Part shown: positions 59,596 through 64,000 of the stretch, piece by piece
Layout: the number at the start of each line of letters is the position of its first letter
Numbering within the stretch: position 1 is the first letter of the stretch
NCBI RefSeq assembly: GCF_037975445.1
Contig: NZ_CP150254.1
Location: forward strand, 256,001 to 320,000
Source of the DNA: Peribacillus sp. FSL P2-0133
GTDB lineage: Bacteria > Bacillota > Bacilli > Bacillales > DSM-1321
Direction of reading: 5' to 3'
DNA: 64,000 nt
Notes under the pieces: model-generated
What the model saw: the letters and a program-made list of their open reading frames with translations, nothing else
Told to the model about the DNA's origin: nothing
Database searches by the model: none
Translations under genes and position numbers: made by a program

Positions 59596-61272
59596 CTACT
59601 TGCTTAAAATCGCTTCATTTTTTTTTAATAACTTAAGCGTTACATTTCTTAAAAGTCCGGGTAAAACGCCAAAAGTATAAGGCTTATAAACCCGTTCTGT
59701 CCATTTATGAGCGTCTTTTCCATATACACCGATATTGATAGATGGGATATTAAGATTACGAATGTCCTTTATAGGCAAAGGATAAATGGACTCCCATTCC
59801 GGGAAATTATTTAATAACGCCAGGATGTCCTCGTCGGTTTCGTGCAAGGATAAAAAGCTGCCATCTGCTAGATAAGGGAAGAACTTTTTCAGTGCAAACT
59901 TTTCGTCGGTTTCTTTTGCTACTTCATCTAATACTTCTTTTAGTGCATTTTCCAGATTAGCGTCCCTCTCATTATCTTGATTTAAATAGTTGTGTGGAAG
60001 ATAAGGTGGCGCGAAAAAGATGATAACCCGCGGCTTTTTATTAGGATCAAGTTCTTGTAAGGCTTCGACAATTTTGAAGCAAAGCATTCTTGGCTCTAAA
60101 TTTTCATTCTCATTAAACGCTTTCTTCATTCTTTCCGCTGTATTAATACCCATCTTTTCCAACTCATCCACATAATCGGCCAAACTCGTTACTTCAATAT
60201 TCCAGGATAGTGTTTTCGGTGGCAACCCTGTGCGCATGAGAAAATCGTTGTAATGCTTGAATAGAACATGTTCTGTTTCCCTGCAGGCCTCAAGTGCAAC
60301 AGCAGTTAACTTATCCATGACTTCTTTCGTTGTCGCTTTATAAACAAAGTAGTTAAAATAGAGGTAGCTACTAGTAGCGGTTTGTACATTGTAAAATTCT
60401 TTTGTATCGCGTTGATACAAACAAGAAGGGGGGAGAACCAATTCACCGTCAATATTTTCGGCTAGATCCAGGTTATTATGGACACGGCGCGTTATCTCAG
60501 CCGCAATAAAGTTTGGATCAATACCGGATAACGTTTCACCTACGTGGGCCTCGCGACCATAAATATAGAAACTCGGTAGAAGCTTACCTGCTGCTCCCGT
60601 ATAAATATAGCGGTGAGGGTCATTATCATATAAAGGAGTAATAAAGTCATCATTAATGGCTACCGTATAAGACAACCCTTGCTCCTCTTTCAATCGATTC
60701 AACTCAGCAATGGCAGATATCACTCCCTTATGCTGGCTTTCTTCATCTGGGTTTACCATTAACAGAATATTACCTGTTAATTCTTCGGGATGTTCGGAAA
60801 AGTGGAGAACATTTGCAATGTGTATTGCGATCCCGCTTTGCATATCAACGGCCCCTCTTCCAAACAGCCACTCTCCTGATTGAGCATCTTTTTGTACATC
60901 TTTGTCAAATGCATACATTTTGAAAAAATCCTCTAACGCATCGGGATTCATCGCATCTTTTTTCATGCTGCTATAATCTTCAATACCAACAGTATCCAAA
61001 TGCGAATGGTAAATAATTGTATCTTTAGTCTCTGTTTTCCCTTTGACTAAAGCAAAAATATTTTTCCGGCCTAGTATATCGTTTGGAACCGGCTGTTCCC
61101 ATACTTGAGATGGGTTTTGTTGAAAATACGGAAAGCCTAGAAGAGTTTCTTTTACAAAGTTAGCCACTTCCACCTCGCCACTTGTTCCGTTAATGCTGTT
61201 AATACCTACAAGAGCACGTGTAAGCGTTTCTACTTTTTCAGGCGTTGTCATGTTGTATATTTTGTTGTACAT
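59596..61272 (-). CDS. rocB: M20-family protein RocB-like
   Basis: A 558-aa protein of the zinc M20 peptidase/deacylase fold. Metal-site motifs are YHSHLDTVG, GRGAVDMQSG (with the metal-bridging Asp) and NPDEESQHKG; a later GREAHVGE gives another active-site His and HKWTERV follows near the C-terminus. B. subtilis RocB (about 566 aa) is encoded with arginine-catabolism genes, but its reaction is not established. A shorter start at MTTPEKVE (nine codons in) is possible. It is in a minus-strand series with a permease and an aminotransferase. Confidence 0.85.
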   Translation of the reverse strand: MYNKIYNMTTPEKVETLTRALVGINSINGTSGEVEVANFVKETLLGFPYFQQNPSQVWEQPVPNDILGRKNIFALVKGKTETKDTIIYHSHLDTVGIEDYSSMKKDAMNPDALEDFFKMYAFDKDVQKDAQSGEWLFGRGAVDMQSGIAIHIANVLHFSEHPEELTGNILLMVNPDEESQHKGVISAIAELNRLKEEQGLSYTVAINDDFITPLYDNDPHRYIYTGAAGKLLPSFYIYGREAHVGETLSGIDPNFIAAEITRRVHNNLDLAENIDGELVLPPSCLYQRDTKEFYNVQTATSSYLYFNYFVYKATTKEVMDKLTAVALEACRETEHVLFKHYNDFLMRTGLPPKTLSWNIEVTSLADYVDELEKMGINTAERMKKAFNENENLEPRMLCFKIVEALQELDPNKKPRVIIFFAPPYLPHNYLNQDNERDANLENALKEVLDEVAKETDEKFALKKFFPYLADGSFLSLHETDEDILALLNNFPEWESIYPLPIKDIRNLNIPSINIGVYGKDAHKWTERVYKPYTFGVLPGLLRNVTLKLLKKNEAILSK

Positions 61273-61299
61273 GATTGTTATCTCCTTAAAAAAATGTAT

Positions 61300-62481
61300 T
61301 TATTTATTAGTTGCTAGCGACTTACGCCTTATTGAATGGACAAATTGCTCCATTCGGTTTAATCCTTCTTCAAGTGTTTCAATAGATGCCGCATAAGAAA
61401 TCCTAACGTACCCTTCTCCAAACTCTGAAAACGCGTCGCCAGGAACAACTGCAACACTTGTCTCTTGGAGTAGCTTCAACGCAAAATCAAACGATTTCAT
61501 CTTTGTACTTTTTATAGAAGGGAAAACGTAAAAGGCACCATCTGGTTTGACAACATCTAATCCCATGTCGGTAAGCCGTTTGCAGATGTACTCTCTTCGT
61601 TTTCGATACGCTTCAACCATCTGGCTCGGATCATCCTTCCCTTGGGTTAATGCTTCGATTGCGGCATATTGGCTAATTGTGCTGGCACATACTGAATTAT
61701 AAAGATGGACTTTTAACATTTGGCTAGATAAATAGGAAGGCGAAAAAGTAAAACCAATTCTCCAACCTGTCATAGAATGGGATTTTGCAAGTCCGTTAAC
61801 GACGATAGTTTTCTCTCTCATACCTGGAACAGAGGCAATTGAAAAATGTTTTTTATCATAAGACAGTTCACTGTAGATTTCATCTGATACAACAAAGATG
61901 TTTTTATTTCTAAGTACATTAGCAATTTCAACGATATCTTCTTCACTTAACATACTTCCGGTAGGATTTGAAGGTGAACAAAGAACAATGCAGCGTGTTC
62001 GTTTCGTTAGTTTATTCTTAATCATTTCAGCATTCATTTTGAAAGAATTTTTTGACGTATCAACGTAAACCGGAACTGCTCCGCATAATGTAATTAACGG
62101 TTCGTATCCAGGATAAATTGGAGAGGGAAGAATGACTTCATCCCCTGCTTGTAAAATGGTTCGGAACGCACTGTCAATGGCTTCAGTTGCACCGTTTGTA
62201 ACAATGATTTCATCCTCAGGATTGTAGGTAAGATTGTACTTTTGGAATACATAATCTGCAGCAGCCTTCCGGAGGCCCAATAGACCCGCATTATGTGTAT
62301 AGGCTGTATGATCTTGTCTAATCGCTGTTATTGCAGCTTCTTTTATATGTTCAGGTGTTGTGAAATCTGGCTGACCTAGGGTAAGATTGATCGCATCGGT
62401 ATAATGGATCACCATATTGGAAAATGTCCGTATGCCGGGAATCTTGATGGTTGAGACGCTTTTATTTATCGAATTTTCCAT
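61300..62481 (-). CDS. PLP-dependent aminotransferase, PatA-like
   Basis: A 393-aa fold-type I aminotransferase. The PLP lysine is in VVNGLAKSHSMTGWRIG, preceded by YPG, SNPTGS and VSDEIYSEL. The C-terminal arginine is in EGYVRISYA. It is similar along its whole length to B. subtilis PatA (393 aa, linked to N-acetyl-diaminopimelate). The ATG at 62481 follows aaaggtg by 9 nt; the GTG four codons upstream overlaps that site. In this neighbourhood it may use a degradative substrate rather than a lysine precursor. Confidence 0.9.
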   Translation of the reverse strand: MENSINKSVSTIKIPGIRTFSNMVIHYTDAINLTLGQPDFTTPEHIKEAAITAIRQDHTAYTHNAGLLGLRKAAADYVFQKYNLTYNPEDEIIVTNGATEAIDSAFRTILQAGDEVILPSPIYPGYEPLITLCGAVPVYVDTSKNSFKMNAEMIKNKLTKRTRCIVLCSPSNPTGSMLSEEDIVEIANVLRNKNIFVVSDEIYSELSYDKKHFSIASVPGMREKTIVVNGLAKSHSMTGWRIGFTFSPSYLSSQMLKVHLYNSVCASTISQYAAIEALTQGKDDPSQMVEAYRKRREYICKRLTDMGLDVVKPDGAFYVFPSIKSTKMKSFDFALKLLQETSVAVVPGDAFSEFGEGYVRISYAASIETLEEGLNRMEQFVHSIRRKSLATNK

Positions 62482-62526
62482 TTGTCCTATCACCTTTTTT
62501 GAAATTTTTGACCTTACATAATGTTT

Positions 62527-63843
62527 CTAGTTTTCAGACGAAATTAATGGACGATCAGGTTTGATGATAAACCACAAGAAAATAGCAAGTCCTATAGGGA
62601 TGATGTTGATTAAAAGGGTTGTATTCCAACCCATTTCCTGCGCAAACCATCCGCAGATAATTGGAGACGTTATTCCTCCAATGCTTCCCCAAAGGTTCAT
62701 CCAACCACTGACAGATCCTGCGTATTCTTGACCTAAATCGTTTGCGATTGCCCAAGAAGTAACGATTGGCAGCCCAAGAGCGCCAAGTGCTAGTGTCAAC
62801 CAGACAACGTTCATCCAAGGGCTTGTGGAGTAGGCAGCGAAATACAAACCGATAATGAAAAAAATGAATCCGATCAAGGCTAGACTACCTCGAGCCTTCA
62901 TTCGTGAGTTTGTTCTTTGTAAGATGATATCTGATAGGGCGCCTCCAGCTAGAACAGTGAAACAAATAGCCAGCCAAGGGAAACTTGCCGCTATCCCCAT
63001 TTCTTTTAAGGAGAAATTTCGTGCTTCCATTAAATAAGTAGGTAACCATGTTAAAAAGAAGGTGTTCATATAGATAACGACAAAGTATTGAATTCCAACA
63101 GCCCAAAATTGGATGTTTCTTAGATATAGCTTCCATGGGGCGGCCTTTTTTACAGTTCCGGTGATGCTTCGATTTTCACAAATAAGCACTTTTTCTTTTT
63201 CAGAAATCCAAGGATGAAGTTCTGGTTTATCACGCCCCACAATAAACCAAACTAAGCCAATCCCAATACCGAGAATAGCGAAACTGTAGAAAACGCCTTG
63301 CCATCCAAAAAGCAGCAAGATAGCCACTGAAACTCCTGGTGCTATAACAGGTCCGAAGAAAGAACCAGCTAATAATGCACTTGCTGCTCGTCCCTTTTCA
63401 TGTTTTTGGAACCAGTATGAATTGAAGACAGCGTTGGCTGGATACATTGGACCCTCTCCAACACCAAATAAAAACCTTACAATGCATAATACAACGTAAG
63501 ACGTAGAGGCCGCTGTAAGTGCTGTAAATGCAGACCACCAGGTAATCGCAATTATAATGATTTTCCTTGACCCGAACCTTTCTGCAAGCATCCCCCCTGG
63601 AATTTGAGCAATACAATATCCTGCGTAAAAGAGGGAAGACAAAAGTCCAAATTCAACTTTGTTCATATTTAGAGCATCCATCATCGGTTTTGCGACCACA
63701 GATAGATTGGCTCGGTCCATGTACGCTATCAAACCTATAATAAAAAAGATCAAACCCATTCCCCAACGTAATCCAATTTTTCTTTCCTTCCCCTGAGATT
63801 CGGCGATTAATTCTACCTGCTTTTCGATCTTCACTTGTTTCAT
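62527..63843 (-). CDS. MFS transporter, anion:cation symporter (ACS) family
   Basis: A 438-aa carrier with 12 helices. The loop motif GGMLAERFGSRKI and the helix sequence VRFLFGVGEGPMYPANA are those of the ACS subfamily (glucarate/galactonate/hexuronate and phthalate transporters such as GudP and ExuT). It likely imports an organic anion with a cation. The ATG at 63843 is chosen because aggaag is 11 nt upstream; the GTG at 63855 overlaps it. It is the first gene of the minus-strand series here. Confidence 0.87.
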   Translation of the reverse strand: MKQVKIEKQVELIAESQGKERKIGLRWGMGLIFFIIGLIAYMDRANLSVVAKPMMDALNMNKVEFGLLSSLFYAGYCIAQIPGGMLAERFGSRKIIIIAITWWSAFTALTAASTSYVVLCIVRFLFGVGEGPMYPANAVFNSYWFQKHEKGRAASALLAGSFFGPVIAPGVSVAILLLFGWQGVFYSFAILGIGIGLVWFIVGRDKPELHPWISEKEKVLICENRSITGTVKKAAPWKLYLRNIQFWAVGIQYFVVIYMNTFFLTWLPTYLMEARNFSLKEMGIAASFPWLAICFTVLAGGALSDIILQRTNSRMKARGSLALIGFIFFIIGLYFAAYSTSPWMNVVWLTLALGALGLPIVTSWAIANDLGQEYAGSVSGWMNLWGSIGGITSPIICGWFAQEMGWNTTLLINIIPIGLAIFLWFIIKPDRPLISSEN

Positions 63844-63943
63844 CTTTTTATCCACTTCCTTTATAAGAATTGATAACTGAAAAAGTATAAAACAGGATTA
63901 TGCTGGGAGCCTAGGTGAGAAATAAGTATTTTTAGCAAATCGA

Positions 63944-64000
63944 TTAATTCTGATTATTAACTAACATCTTTTCCCAAAGAGGATCGAACCGACGAAGGTA
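63944..64000 (-). CDS. Possible C-terminal end of a gene cut by the window edge
   Basis: A minus-strand frame open to the window end gives YLRRFDPLWEKMLVNNQN and a stop at 63944-63946. Only 18 codons are visible, so no family can be named. It is about 100 bp upstream of the MFS gene and in the same direction. Confidence 0.35.
   Translation of the reverse strand, partial: YLRRFDPLWEKMLVNNQN

Overview
The window reads as a chromosome segment of a low-GC, endospore-forming member of the Bacillaceae. Gene order from ddl to groEL follows the Bacillus subtilis chromosome almost gene for gene: ddl-murF-cshA-ydbS-ydbT-ydcA-acpS-ydcC-alr-ndoAI-ndoA-rsbRA/S/T/U/V/W-sigB-rsbX-tex-cmpA-ydcK, then tRNA/rRNA, tsaE-tsaB-rimI-tsaD-ydiF-moaC-rex, ydiK-ydiL, groES-groEL. 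Sporulation genes (cmpA, ydcC, a Ger(x)C remnant), a complete sigma-B cascade, CIRCE control of groESL and a c-di-AMP (ydaO-type) riboswitch agree with this. Protein divergence from B. subtilis suggests a related genus such as Peribacillus; that placement is an inference.

Layout. 1-640: 3' end of one rRNA operon (23S tail, 5S, terminator). 879-1718: an apparently intact tyrosine recombinase. 1979-8373: an efflux block, with a SwrC-like RND pump divergent from its YerO-like TetR regulator (two matching operators between them), then a YknW-like membrane protein and a YknX-like adaptor without their usual ABC partner. 8536-10150: promoter, c-di-AMP riboswitch and gltP. 10200-12300: a decayed methyltransferase gene, an uncharacterised ORF and two tandem 200-bp structured repeats. 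12345-33909: cell-wall precursor genes, the RNA helicase CshA, lipid/wall genes, the EndoA toxin-antitoxin pair and the eight-gene sigma-B stress module, ending with tex, tiny cmpA and an SprT-like protein. 33943-40338: 11 tRNAs followed by 16S-23S-5S and initiator tRNA-Met. 40501-47625: the t6A-tRNA modification genes, a cluster of DnaA boxes between tsaD and ydiF, ABC-F, MoaC, the redox repressor Rex and two membrane proteins. 47848-49941: groESL.

49922-57089 is an inserted island at the 3' end of groEL. The last bases of groEL are repeated exactly 7.1 kb downstream. Each repeat copy is followed by a decayed tyrosine integrase. Between them lies a catabolic operon with a PRD/PTS regulator carrying its own EIIA-like domain, ascorbate-type EIIB and EIIC, a small TPR-like unknown, a class II aldolase and, after a probable terminator, a P-loop kinase. 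It looks like a self-contained uptake-phosphorylation-cleavage route for an unidentified carbohydrate. A spore-germination gene fragment lies just beyond. 57930-63843 (all minus strand) is an amino-acid catabolism/transport group: a RocC/RocE-type permease, RocB-like M20 protein, PatA-like aminotransferase and an ACS-type MFS carrier. The window ends inside another possible minus-strand gene.
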